From Blasia pusilla (Eukaryota; Marchantiophyta; Marchantiopsida; Blasiales), in NCBI GenBank assembly GCA_050084515.1, contig CM114274.1:21142001-21206000 (forward strand): 64,000 nucleotides of DNA, written 5' to 3'. Below the pieces are notes generated by a model. The model ran no database searches, was not told where the DNA came from, and saw only the letters and a list, made by a program, of their open reading frames with translations. Shown here one piece after another: positions 26,116 through 37,472 of this stretch. Within the stretch, counting starts at the first letter, position 1; each line of letters opens with the position of its first letter. Position numbers and translations under genes: made by a program.

Positions 26116-26417
26116 CAAGGTTGCATGTGGACAAAGTCGGTGTCCGTGGACTTATGTCCGTCCTATGGAAGGACTTGTCCGTATGGGCCCCACCTTTCGC
26201 TTATTTCTCATTCCCCTTACTTGTTTTCGTGTTCCATACTCTCCCATTTCTTCCTCCCTCCACCTCCACTCCCTCCCCCTTCATTGGTCCTCTCATCCTT
26301 GCCTTGCCTTCCATTATGGACTAAAAGTGTGGGTCCCACCTCTTGGAACCCATGTCCGTGGACATGTCCAGACTTGTCCGTCTAAAGGAAGGACTTGTCT
26401 ATTTTTGTGCAACCATG
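26116..26417 (+). mobile_element. hAT-type MITE (GGTTGCA family), complete copy
   Basis: This 302-bp element starts CAAGGTTGCATGTGGACAAA and ends GTGCAACCATG, so its 10-bp ends are inverted repeats (CAAGGTTGCA against CATGGTTGCA). The flanking octamers TCTCCATG and CCTGCATG agree at 6 of 8 positions, consistent with a decayed hAT-type 8-bp TSD. Inside are several GGACATGTCC-like and GGACTTGTCC words in both orientations. There is no coding capacity; it would need a hAT transposase in trans. Confidence 0.8.
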
Positions 26418-26632
26418 CCTGCATGGCATGGGATGGTGGGGAGATGTTTCCATACCCGTGCATGCCTTGGCCATACCATGCCATGGTAGCCATTCTTCAT
26501 GATGCATTCATGGCATGGGATGGTGTAAGATGATGCCTTTGAAAATGAAAATCGTTGTTCTTGGCATGGGCACATTATTTTAGGCGGGATGTCCCAACTA
26601 ACTCGGGGGTTTGCGAGGCTATTTATAGAGAA

Positions 26633-27563
26633 TGTTGTGATACCCACAATTTTGTACTTTTGAAGAAATATATCTTTTTATTCAACGAAGACTTGTATAT
26701 ACATGATGATTTTGATTATTATATATTATTATGGGAAGGAATGAGTAAGATTAAAGTGAATCACGAAGCTCCAAGGACAAGGCAGAGAGATAGAAAATCA
26801 AGGATTTGCCTAAGAGGAGAGGAGACTAAAATAACGAAGTCTCAAAATCCAGCAAGAAGCTTCGGAACGACAACGAAGCTCTGTCTACGAAGTGCTTTGC
26901 TGTATAACGAAGCATAACGAAGCAGGAAGAAGAAGAGAAAGAAGTACTTCGCTCTTGTACGAAGCACGAAGAACGAAGCACCTAGAACAAGAACAAAGAA
27001 TGGAGCGCTTCGTCTTCAGATCAGGAGAAAGAGCTTCGTGCTCAAGCGAAGCAGAAGAGGTCCAGACTTAGCAGCGAAGCGGAGCTAAGACTGACAGTGA
27101 TTTCAAGCGACACATAGTTAGAACAGTTAGAATAGGAAGAGACGCAACCCTTTGTATCAAATTGGTAGTTATGACAGTTTTGTTTTGCGGATTCAAAGGG
27201 ATCATAGGAAAAGCAAAGAGCACCATAGATCTAGGTAGTTACAAAAGTTGAAGAACCACCAGCTTCATCAAAACCGCTTCGAATCTTTGGATCACTCCTC
27301 CTTCAGAGAGTATTTAAGAAGCAATGAAAGTAGCTATCATCATCATTCTCTTACAAAGTCCTTATGCGGTAGGAATGGTCCGAGCAAGGGAGTAGTACCC
27401 TCTTGAGCTTGTATACACTTTGAAGCTTTCTCATTCTTGATGGAGTAGTAAAGCAATAATTCCTTCATTCTGATGTGCGATGCTTATGTGTGAGTATTCT
27501 TATTGGGTTTGAAGAGTGAGGAGTGAATCAGGAGAACCTTTCTCATCAATGGAATAATCAACA
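26633..27563 (+). mobile_element. Probable solo LTR with a CGAAG-rich U3
   Basis: The segment begins TGTTGTGATACCC and ends AATAATCAACA, giving TGTTG/CAACA inverted ends. A TATA-like TATTTAAG at 27311 sits where a U3/R boundary would be expected. Between about 26763 and 27080 the pentamer CGAAG or its complement occurs 15 times by my count. The flanks show TAGAG on both sides but with two extra bases on the left, so the TSD is imperfect. No internal retroelement domains follow. Confidence 0.4.
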
Positions 27564-29096
27564 TAGAGTTGTAGGAAATCTATTTGACAGAGAGTAGCCT
27601 ACCGAGACGGATTGAGTTCTGAAAGTAGGAGAAGCCAGTGACTACCATTGTAGGATCTTTCCCAATGATTTCCACTTTCATCACCTTATGATTTTGTCTG
27701 GTAGTAGTTCATAGTTTATTGAGTGAAGTTATGTTAAGTCTCTATTCCTCTATATGCTTGATATCCACCATGACCACGCAAGCTTCTACTACAACAATTT
27801 GATCAATTCTTACAAATAGATCATTCTCTTGCGTACTACGCGAGCTGTTTTTGTTGATTTGTGATCTTTTCCTCAATTTTTTCCATAGTTTTTCTATTGA
27901 AGCTTTATAGCCTTTGTAGATGTCCGGAATATTTTCTCTAATGCATTCCACACTTTCTTCAGAATATCAACATCTTAAATATGACCAATCATTGGCAAAC
28001 TAATGATTATTAATATGTATTGGATTATTTGCCTTACGCATTTGTTCTAAGCACGAAGATTCAAGTTTGTTGAGTCACCCTTTATTTTTGTCTCATGACT
28101 TATAAAAAGATTGTTCAATTCTTAACTCATGAGAAACTATTTCATGTGAAACTTTCTTTCATTTCAAAGTTTCATTCTTATCTAGCTCGTTCCATATGAT
28201 TACTATTGAGGAATACTCCATTGAGAATGATTTTTTCTTACAAATCATAACTTGAGGCTCTACATTTACCATTCCAATTGAAGCATAGAGCACTCTATAT
28301 AGAAATTGATATGAAAGTGGCAGAAATTTATCAATAATATGGAAGAACTAGTTAAAATTGGCCTTTAGAGATCAAACTACACAACTTTCCTTCACTAATT
28401 ACACTTTCCTACATTAAAATTGTTATTGTGGGAGCTCAAAATGTTAGAATCAAATGATTTGGATGCATTTGAAAGCTCTTAACAAGCTCTATAAGATGGT
28501 CAGAACCACCCTTTAGCGTTATTCTGATTGTTGACATTCGAGGTTGTTGAATTTATCAAGAAGGATCTTAAAAAATGTCTTTAGAGTTCGTCATCTTCAT
28601 AGCTTCGTCTTAGATCTTCTACCACTAAGCTCGGACTGAAATCTCCTTGCCTTAAAATGAAATTATGCCTTCTCTTGCCTCTCTTCTTTCCTTATACACA
28701 ACCAATATACGGCCCGGTTTGGGATTTTTAAAAGGGTTTGGAAGGGTTGTATTACTAATACGATGTGAAAAATCGAGAAAACACATGCAACTTCCTGTTC
28801 TCTGACGAGTCGGCAACATGACTTGAAAGGTCGAGAAACAACACGACGTGGAGTAATCGGCGGGGAGAAGAAGAATATGACTAACACAGGGAAAAGACTA
28901 TATGTGAGAAGAACACCAATCTAACATGGGGAGTAATTGATTCTGAAACGACAGCAATCAGAAATTTACATGGGAGGGCCGAGAATATTGTATAACTTAT
29001 ATTGAAAAAATTGTCTAAATCTAGAAGTTCCTTCAACAGCATGACGGCGGTAACGTGTGAGCTCTACTTGATTTTTTTTGTTTCATCCAAACATCG
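27564..29096. other. Gene-free region
   Basis: AT-rich, with no conserved frame. I saw no clear repeat ends. Confidence 0.45.
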
Positions 29097-29443
29097 GTGA
29101 GAATTCCAAGACTTCCTCAGATATTAAGACTGTCTTTCCAGAGGTATGCTCGTAGGTGCATTACTCCTCAAGGTAGACGCTTATTGATGGGGATTACTTT
29201 GAAAATCCTTGCAAGTTCAACCCCAACCGATTCAAAGGAGCTCGCCACGATCCTTACTCTTTTATACCATTCAGTCAAGGCTGGAGAATATATCCCGGAA
29301 GCAACCTCGCAAGGCTCGAAATGCATATGTTCCTCTACCACCTCTTGCTCAGATATGACTTGGAGCTCCTCAATCCGGATGAACCATATCAAATGTATCC
29401 CCAAGATGAATTTCTCGTCAGAGTCCGTCCCATCAGCACCTGA
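29097..29443 (+). pseudogene. Cytochrome P450 C-terminal fragment lacking the haem cysteine
   Basis: The frame 29186-29443 encodes the last 85 residues of a plant P450. It has the pre-haem segment YFENPCKFNPNRFKGAR, the haem-binding loop FIPFSQGWRIYPGSNLARLE, the helix L continuation, and a PDE motif before the stop. In P450s the loop reads FxxGxRxCxG, where Cys binds haem iron; here the Cys position is Tyr (TAT at 29291-29293), which one base change from TGT could explain, and the first Gly of the motif is Ser or Gln. A stop at 29174 closes the frame upstream. A neighbouring frame from 29097 (AITPQGRR-like words) may hold the preceding segment in shifted phase. The resemblance is closest to the CYP85-clan style PGxxLARLE. 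The remainder of the gene is absent, so this is a dead 3' fragment. Confidence 0.75.
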
Positions 29444-32400
29444 ACCTTATAATCCTCACCAATACACAGTCTGGTTTTGGTTTTGGATGCATAAGGAGTA
29501 ACCCAGAAGGAGAATAGAAATATGACATTCACATTATCATCATCACTGCATTACAATATGGCGGAGTGGGGAGAGTTGGGGAAAAAAAGGACTAACACGG
29601 CATGGGGAGTACAAAGGGAGTCACATGGCAAGAATGAGTGAGTTTGCTTTTATTAGTCATGATTCAAATCCACGGTTGAAAGAGAACCCATCCACGATTG
29701 AAAATGACTTGCAGGAGAACTTTCGTTCTCTTGCCTCTGCACTCCGGATCCATTTCCCTAAACCTGCACCAATAATATATGTGGCGGCAGGAAAAAGCAA
29801 AGCCGTTATTACGGCCTAGTGGTAGGGGTCGTAAATAATTTCAATGGATGTTCTCCTATCACTCTAATACCATATAGAAGATTTCTAAATAAGTATTATT
29901 GATGGGATACAGCTCTTACACTCACACACCACTGTGTAGAACAAAATCTTAAGTTATACTAACTATGGTTAACTAACCCTAGTCAAAATAATCGTGTTTA
30001 ACGGTCGAACCAAGATTAAGCTTTCCTATTTCGTGTGAGTATCAAATATAACAGCTCGTATGTCTCATGAGCTTGACTATAATTGAATCTTCAATACTTC
30101 CCCCATCGCCCTTGTTACCAAGCTAGATCACAAGCATGAAATGAGAACCTTATCCCTCTCGGAGTGCCTTTTCTGAGGAATAGAGTATGAAGATGACTTG
30201 TAATTTGGGATTCACAACAACTCCATTGCAAGCTCCTATAATCGTAAAGTTTGAGAAGCCATAATTTATGGTGAAGTTGTGGGTCCATTATTAGTCTACG
30301 ACTCCAATGTGAGTTCCTATAGTGGCAATGACATAATAGTTTTCTAGACTAGCAAACTAGCCATGACTCGCAAATCTCAGTGGACTTGTAATGTAGCTAC
30401 ATGAAGTGGACTTGCCAACTAGACTAGCAAAAAGCCACTCTTGGCAAAAATTGGACTTAAATTGGGGCCATCTTGACGCCTCTATCCCTAGTGGTGGACA
30501 CATTATCAATACTAGGCATGGTATTATAATATTGAAGAAGAGTGGATCTCATTGCTATATTTCCGTGCAACCTCCTATTCATATTTTAGATATTATGTCC
30601 CTTAAATGGCCTTACCAAGTCACAATGGGATTGCTCTTAGAGGTTTTGGTTCTTCTCAATTCTCACTATTCTATGACCAACACAAAATTTCTCACCATGG
30701 CCATGTAAATGTGTATTAGATTATTAAGAAAATAAATATTCTTAAATTAAAAATATCTCCTAGTTTTTTTTAATACGGTCCATCTATTATCATTCAATCT
30801 CCATCAATCGTTAGTCTATCACCTCTATTAGATTTTGCAGCTTCTTTCCGTCTGTTTCCAAATGAGATAGGTCTTTGGTTTATCTTTCACGAGTTTTTTA
30901 AATAGTGAAGGAATATCCTTGCGATGATCTTCATGGACTATTTTGGGTGTTAAAGTTATTTATTCCAATTTTTATCACTAAAGAAATCAAACCCATTAAA
31001 AAGACCAATACGAGAAATTGGATATAAGGATATAAGGATGGTGTTGATCATTGTGAGTTTTTTAGAAGGGTGAGAGTTAAAAATGGTATTTTAAATTTAT
31101 GACTCTTCATTTAGGTATTCAATCCTTGCAATATGTAGTGATCATGTTTTAAAACCAAAAATTTTAGGATGATGGGAAGAGGGTACTTAAATTTTCATGA
31201 CTATATTTTCGAGTGGGTTAAGTGTAATGATTTTGAAGACTTCACCCAAGCTATTTTATGATTGAATAAAATGAGTTGATGAAACTTTTATTTCTTGCAA
31301 TTTAGGTGTATGGTTTCCCATACTACATATATACTTCTAAATTTCCATTTTTTCCATGTCATGATTTCTTTATTATATTCAATTATATGATTTCTTCATA
31401 TTGGTTTAAGTTTCTGTTGCATAGAAATTTATGTCTAATGTTTTCATTATGATTCAATCTTAATCCTTCCTCTCTCCAAATTTTTGGTTTAGATAAGTAA
31501 ACTTTTTTTTTCCCTACTGAATATTCTTGCACTTTAACATCTCTTTACAATATTGTAGACGGAGGATTATTCATCGAATAAAAAAATGATATCCAACTTG
31601 AATTTATTTTTGAAGAAAAATTTTGTACCATCATGAAATATCATCTAGTTTGAAGGCATTATAAATATCTTCTAGGGCCACTTAAGCATGGTTTTAAGCA
31701 CCCTTAACAATGACTTCTAAGGATCATGTACAAATACTACCATCAGAGACACATTTGTGGACCTTATTTTTCAAAAAATTTATAAATATAGGGTTTTAAA
31801 GACTCTAAAGACCAGTTAAGAGGAACAAAACCTCTCTCCGATAGATGTGGAGAGTCTATACTATTATTGAGATATGGGGAGGTCGGGACTTTATTCCGGA
31901 CTTGTGCAGTGCTTTATTTGCAGACTTGTGCCCTATTTTGATCGGTAGAGTGATCGTGTTATTTGATTTGATTTTGTATGCTCGGTGTAGGGACACCTGC
32001 ATGTGCTAAATTGTGTCTTCCAGAGGGAGGCAGACACCCGGTAGCCTTCGATGCTTCTTTAGAGTTGATAAATCTAGTAGTCTAGAGAAGGGCGAGTCGA
32101 AAGTGAACCGTCTACTATTCCAACGGTGGAGGAGGAATTGCAGCCGAAATCAAATCCAGGACTATAGCTGCTACTAGCGGAGGAGGGTAGCAAGACAACT
32201 CTTATCGCCGACCGGGAGCAATTTTCAAAGGTAATTTCTTTATTTTTTTACTATCCTCGAGTGCTCTCGCTGCCCAAGTCCTCCATGTGCATTGGTTGCA
32301 AATGAGTGTTGTTTTGTGTAGCATCATAGTACGTGGATGGTACGGGAACTGCATGTTTGGCGACCCGTCACTAATGTGTATTCTGCAACCAAAGATTCAA

Positions 32401-33333
32401 CAGATCTGAAAATCTTCTAGATTGCAAAACTCAACCTCAAACTAGGTAGCTGATTTGAAGGCATCTTGACCACTACACACAAGTGAAATCTTTATTTTCT
32501 GGGCTTTGCAATTGTACTACACTCGAATCACCTCCGATAGTGTCAATCATTGACCGATTCTTCCGTCGTATAATGAGCCCTACTTGCTCCTCCTCTTGTC
32601 ATGGAAATATAGTCTACATCGGAGGTGAGCATGCCCAAACCCGAAAACAAGAGATGTGATGTCCAAACTGAATTTCCCTAGCAAACCACGTGGGCAACCC
32701 CGATCATCCACTAATTTGAACCTTCTTGCCCCTCAACCTCACGGTAGAGTATGGAGAAATATAGATCAATTGAAGCTTCCGTGGTATCTGTAAGCTCTAC
32801 GAATCTATGATGGTAAGGTGATGCTCTAGATACACAAGCAAATTCACGAAATTGATTGTTGTTGTTGCACCTTCGTTTTGAGTTTGAGAGTTATTGGATA
32901 CTACATGAGCACGTGATCTAGCGGATCTTTGAGTACTTCAACCTCATGTATGAAGAAATAGTTCATGTCTATCTCACATAGACCCCGCTCACATAGATGG
33001 ACCAATTTTGATCCGAACCACGGGGAGTGCAAAGTTTTTGTGGCCATCTGTCAGCTATTGCAGGCATGGGCACCTCCACAGACTTGCAGATTAATCTCCT
33101 TAAGTTGTTGTGCAGTCTTAAGTATTTCAATCCAAATTTCCTTTCTCAATTTTTTCCTTCGTTTCCTACTTCAATGTTATCTAAGGTCCTTCAATCAACT
33201 TTTCCCTCATCCTCATCACTAGATTCTCAAGCCCTCCCGTCCACTTCTCCTACTTCTTTGGTCGTACAGAGAGACCGCACCATGTGAAGCGTAGCAATTG
33301 ATTTTTCATGATCCAGATAGTGAAACGAGTGAC
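29444..33333. other. Long AT-rich gene-free stretch
   Basis: No protein family is recognised. The piece at about 31860-32230 is more GC-balanced and could be the leader of a lost retroelement, but it has no domain or LTR pair that I can show. Confidence 0.4.
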
Positions 33334-33489
33334 CTATTTCTCCCACTCGAAGTCTAAGATTGGTGCCATAACCCAGCGCAACGAAGCTAGCTCACTCGCT
33401 CGCTGCACCATGCCTCGTCGTTTAGAAGCTTCGATCTGTTTGATAAACCCGTCCATGAAACTTTGGATGTGGCCCTCCTCATTCCTAGG

Positions 33490-33838
33490 GACTATGTGTG
33501 TTGCCGCTACTTTCAATTTTGCCTTCGCACTCATTAGACAATAAGTCGGAAAAACGTAAGCGTAACTCCGCCACATGTCGTAATGAGACGCGCCTCGCAA
33601 CATCATCACTCTCCACATATAGTTACTGCTGTACTCGCACTCCTGCCTGCAAAACAGCAGCTAACCCGGTGCTAATCCCTCCAAACACTCGAATACCCTC
33701 CTCCGGGGTACACCACACAATGGGTGTGGTATCCAAGGGTGTCATCGTAGCACTCCCTGCTACCTCGGGTTCCTCAAAGCCGTCACGCTCCGGTGCAAAC
33801 GCCTCGCTCCACGCGGTCTGCACGTGCTCATCTGCCAT
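33490..33838 (-). pseudogene. C5 cytosine methyltransferase-like segment inside the gypsy remnant
   Basis: C5 methyltransferases bind S-adenosylmethionine through motif I, a glycine-rich loop of the form LFxGxGG near the N-terminus. Here the minus-strand frame reads GIRVFGGISTGLAAVLQAGV, followed past a TAA stop by LYVESDDVARRVSLRHVAEL. This matches the order seen in retroelement-borne methyltransferase domains: motif I loop, amphipathic helix, the YVD/YVE acidic strand that contacts the cofactor, then a helix. The catalytic PCQ motif (motif IV) would lie further on and is not present. Position is after the protease and before where reverse transcriptase would be. The alternative frame at 33334-33618 overlaps this one and is judged a shadow. 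The call rests on the motif I region only. Confidence 0.55.
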
Positions 33839-34053
33839 CGTCCAAGCTCCTCAATCGAGCCCCACAACGACACCTCTCCTCCACGGAATGATGCAGCTAC
33901 CATAACACTCCTCTCCATAGAAATGTCAGGAATGGGAGTATCCCCTGCATGGACATGTCCCTCAATCAAATCACTAGGCCAAGTGATGGCACTGCTAAAT
34001 GCTGCTAAGGTTGTCATCTCTCCTGGCCATTGCTCGATCACTGCACCTGTGAA

Positions 34054-34722
34054 TCAAACGGGTAATGAGCTAAGGCGCCCATTACCTGACTGCCATCCTG
34101 GTCTGTAGGATGCTGACTCCTCCCAGTAATCTAGGGAAAACCCCATCGGGTATAACATTGCTCCACCAACCAAGACGTCATAGGACTCTGCATCAATCAC
34201 TATTGCCTTGGCGCGCACCACGGACTCATTTGTAGGATGTCCCAGGCGAATCCTCACCACGACCTCCTGTCGGGTGATATACTGTGTGGTACTCGCTCTA
34301 TCCAAGGATGTCTATATCGGGAATGGACAACGCTCCACATCGGCTCTTGTCAAGCCCAATCCTCTGAATGACGCTTTCCCCAACATCAAGGGTTACGCTC
34401 TTGAATCCAACAAGATGCGTTGCGGACTAAAAGCTCTACCTCCAAGACTCACCAACTGGAAGACCTCTCCTTGGTCATCCAGCAACACAACACCAAGAGA
34501 AGCCATGGCATGCTCTATCGCGGGTCTAGCGGGCATCTCCACCATCCTAGCAGCCGCAGCCTGCCATGAATCTGACGTGGACGGCTCGAGCATCCACTCC
34601 AAGGGCAGGTCCATCACCTCCTTTGCAATCACCTTTGAACATGATGCAGGAACTCCAACTCCGCGCTCACATAGCGAAGCGGCCAGCCAAAAAGCCTCGG
34701 CGGGCGTACCCCTCAACGTCAT
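34054..34722 (-). pseudogene. Retropepsin-like protease of the gypsy remnant
   Basis: The minus-strand frame runs from MTLRGTPAEAFWLAASLCER to the active-site region ILLDSRASP, then through a stop to ESYDVLVGGAMLYPMGFSLD and a YRPGWQSGNGR tail. Retroviral-type aspartic proteases need Asp-Ser/Thr-Gly; here Gly has become Arg (DSR), which should abolish activity. The flap and second half are recognisable. A TAG or TGA interrupts the middle near 34310. Confidence 0.65.
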
Positions 34723-34940
34723 AATATCGAAAGCAGAAATAAAGGAGTGCGGTACACAACGGTGGCTGCCCCCAACAACGTGCTCGACACATGCCCCTCC
34801 TGAGCATCAAAAATAGGAGTCGTCGCACTCGCTTCTCCCATCGCCCTCTGTGCCTGCACACCAACAACATCACCAACTCTCAAGGAACTTTGATGAGGAC
34901 CCATCGATGGGGTCCTCATCACTTCGTACAATGTGAAAGA

Positions 34941-35474
34941 CTAAGGAAGCCTTGTCTGTTTTCTGGCTTCTCCTCGCTGTGGATCCAACTCTGCGGCTAC
35001 TCCACACGTCACAACTGCGGCGGCCTCCATCTGGGCAACCCCGCACATCCAACCAGGATCCTCCAGATCTCTCCTTGCTCCATATGATGTCGATGCCACG
35101 GATCCGGCATCGGGTAACCTCAATGCCATCACCACAATCTGGTCCTGTAGCTGCTGTATCTGAGCACCCATCCCAGCCTCACGTCCGACATCTCCCTCGG
35201 TGCGTCTAGATGGTGGTACTCTACCTCCTCCACGGGCAGCTCCACCACCTTGTCGGGCAGCTCCTGCTTCTCGTCCCCCAACAGGGCCAACTGGTGCATG
35301 ATCTCTAGGCCCACCCGGACCGGCTACTCGCTCTGGTGCTCTCTCTGGCCCTCGGTCCGGACGTAACTCAGGATGTAAACTGAAACACCTGGCGCGTGTA
35401 TGACCATACCTCTGACAATAGTCATACTGATAACCTCTTGGTGCAGCACCATCTCCTCCTCCATGCTGAGGCAC
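34941..35474 (-). pseudogene. Nucleocapsid-type region with degraded zinc knuckle
   Basis: YQYDYCQRYGHTRARC retains the second Cys, the His and the last Cys of a CCHC knuckle, but the first Cys position is Tyr. It is followed by an Arg/Pro/Gly-rich low-complexity segment and a short coiled-coil-like stretch (GAQIQQLQDQIVVMALRL). The order is typical of the gag-protease linker in gypsy elements. Confidence 0.6.
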
Positions 35475-35615
35475 ACGTCCATGACCCTGACGAGTGCAAT
35501 CGCGCTAATGATGGGCTCCACCACATGACTAACAAGTAATAGTAGGCGGCTGCTGCTGAGCCGCATATGAAGGCGTAGCTCTCTGTGGCACCGCCTCCTG
35601 GTATCCTCCCTGAGC

Positions 35616-36506
35616 TCATGGTGCCACAGTTGACCTATCCCGGAGTCCACGTTGCTGCATAGGTGGTGTAGACAATCGTGACTGCTCTCGCCCAGAACCC
35701 ATGGTGGCTACGCTCTCCTCCGCCATATTGCGCTCAATGTTCTCGGCGGTCCTAAAACCATCTCTCAACATAGGGGAGTTGTTCATAAGAAGCACTTCCT
35801 CCCGCACTCGTGTCCGCAGGGTCCAATCTAGTATCGCGTACCATGATTGGATAGACTGAGCCTCTGTCACCCCCTAAGTGACGTTGATCAACCGGCGCAA
35901 GCAAGTGTAAGCCTCACGCAAACTCTCACCCGGGCGCCTCTCAAAGTCGTGGATGCTCCGCAACTTCTCCGTCCATACCCCTTGGTAGCTCGCCCTCAAC
36001 TCAGCAAAGAACTCAACCACAGGGTTGAACCTGGGACGAACCCGACTAGACAGTGCAACTGCTCTCGTGCAAGTGACCCCTCCTAAAACATCACTAGTGG
36101 AAGAGGAAGTAGCCTCTTCTAACTCCTCCTCCTCATCTGGGAACGGCTCCGTCCATGACACATAATATGGGTCATAGTAGAGCCTCCACGCCTCGATCTC
36201 ACGTGCATATCTCTGAGAGAACTCATGGTAATCGTCCATGGGCGCCCCCTCTAAATGCTGGAACATACCGTTCCATGCTGTAAACGGGTTGAACTCTCTA
36301 GAGTTCCTGGCCCGCTCGGAGTTGCACCAACTCTTAAACTCTGCTATGAAATCGTGCAACTCAATCGTGCCTACTGCACGTGAAAACCTACGTGGTCCTC
36401 TACCCCAGTCGTCCATCTTGTACGCCCAACTGGTAGGACCACTCACAATGTGTGGCGATATGCTCGCAAACCCCTCTACATCCTCCCCCTCGTCTGACGA
36501 TGACAC
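35616..36506 (-). pseudogene. Retrotransposon gag
   Basis: The frame starts at 36506 (MSSSDEGEDVEGF) and encodes an acidic N-terminus. A retrotransposon gag domain follows, with FNPVVEFFAELRASYQGVWT, RRPGESLREAYTCLRRLI and, after a single in-frame TAG at 35871-35873, GVTEAQSIQSWYAILDWTLR. This is the capsid-like region that would assemble virus-like particles. Apart from the one stop, nearly 300 residues remain open, so this is among the better preserved element segments in the window. Confidence 0.75.
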
Positions 36507-37263
36507 ACAAGGAGGTCGAGGTGGTCCCTCACGTGGAGACCCTCGGAACCTCGTGCCACTCCGCGTAAAACCTCTAGAGCTACTCTCGGGTTCACCACCT
36601 CGCCTCTCAAAGTCTCGAACGGACGCCGTGATGACCCTCGTGCCCCTCTCACTTGATCACTCTCAATCTCGTGAGTAATCCCTCAATCACTCATCCCAAA
36701 CATGCGGCACTCGATCTACACTCTCCCTCCCCAAGTCGTGTAACGTGCGGCAACAAGCGGCAAGGTGCGGCAAATCGACCAAGATATCATCTCATTGACA
36801 ACCTACCCTCAACTTCGGACATCCCACACAGGTCTATGTCCCCTAAACCACATACATAAATGATGCTCTCAGGATCCACACAACCCAATATCCCCAAATC
36901 AACAACCCAAATCCCAGAATCCCTCACGCGTATAGGGTAAAGGACCAGCAACTGCAAACCTCAACCCCAACTCAGTCGTGAAGCCAAACTCCTCAAACCA
37001 GCAGAACACAATCTATTCCACTATGACGGTGCGGCCACGAGCGGCACGGCGCGGCAATCGGCGGCGCGTTGCGGCTACGGGCGTCACGTCACGGTCCTCG
37101 ATCTTGGTGGAGCGGCTACCAACTCAAAACATAATAATGCGGCCAGAAAACTCGGACCCCATAAATCACTGGGTCACACGTCGTCCAGAATAGTACTCTA
37201 GTCGGTCAAAGGCAGCTTGACGGGTAATGGGCCAGCTGACGGGTTGAAGGGCCTCGCAAAGGG
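36507..37263. other. Leader side of the gypsy remnant, no gene
   Basis: This GC-richer sequence upstream of gag has several CGGCAC/GCGGCA words (around 37030-37090). I found no LTR boundary or primer-binding site. Confidence 0.4.
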
Positions 37264-37472
37264 TTGACGGCATGTCGAAGGGTTGACATCGTGGCGAAGG
37301 GTTGACGGCCTGGCAAAGGGTTGACGGCCTGGCGACGGGTTGACGGCGTGGCAACGGGTTGACGGCCTGGCCACGGGTTGACGGCCTGGCGACGCGTTGA
37401 TGTCTTGGCGACGGGTTGACGTCCTGGCGACGGGTTGACATCCTGGCGACGGGTTGACGGCCTGTCCGACGG
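37264..37472 (+). repeat. 19-bp minisatellite
   Basis: Units of the form TTGACGGCCTGGCGACGGG begin at 37264 and then at exact 19-bp steps (37283, 37302, 37321 and so on to 37454): ten full units and a partial one, with a few substitutions each. Degenerate units extend left to about 37217. Because 19 is not a multiple of three, the repetitive minus-strand frames here are artefacts of the repeat. Confidence 0.9.

Larger units (their letters stand above)
33334..36506 (-). mobile_element. Ty3/gypsy-type remnant: gag, zinc knuckle, protease, methyltransferase-like segment
   Basis: On the minus strand this GC-richer block holds, in order, gag (36506 down to 35616), a nucleocapsid-like zinc knuckle (about 35420), an aspartic protease (34722-34054) and a cytosine-methyltransferase-like segment (33838 to about 33490). 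Reverse transcriptase, RNase H and integrase are missing, and no LTR pair or primer-binding site was found. The frames shift and contain stops throughout, so it is a defective 5' part of an element. A complementary 3' part of a similar element is at 48606-50690, but the two are separated by a live host gene and need not derive from one insertion. Confidence 0.75.

Noticed and set aside
33334-33618. 95-codon minus-strand ORF in the gypsy remnant
   Set aside because: It overlaps, in another phase, the frame that matches methyltransferase sequence, so it is more likely a shadow; it could be kept if relatives show the same frame.
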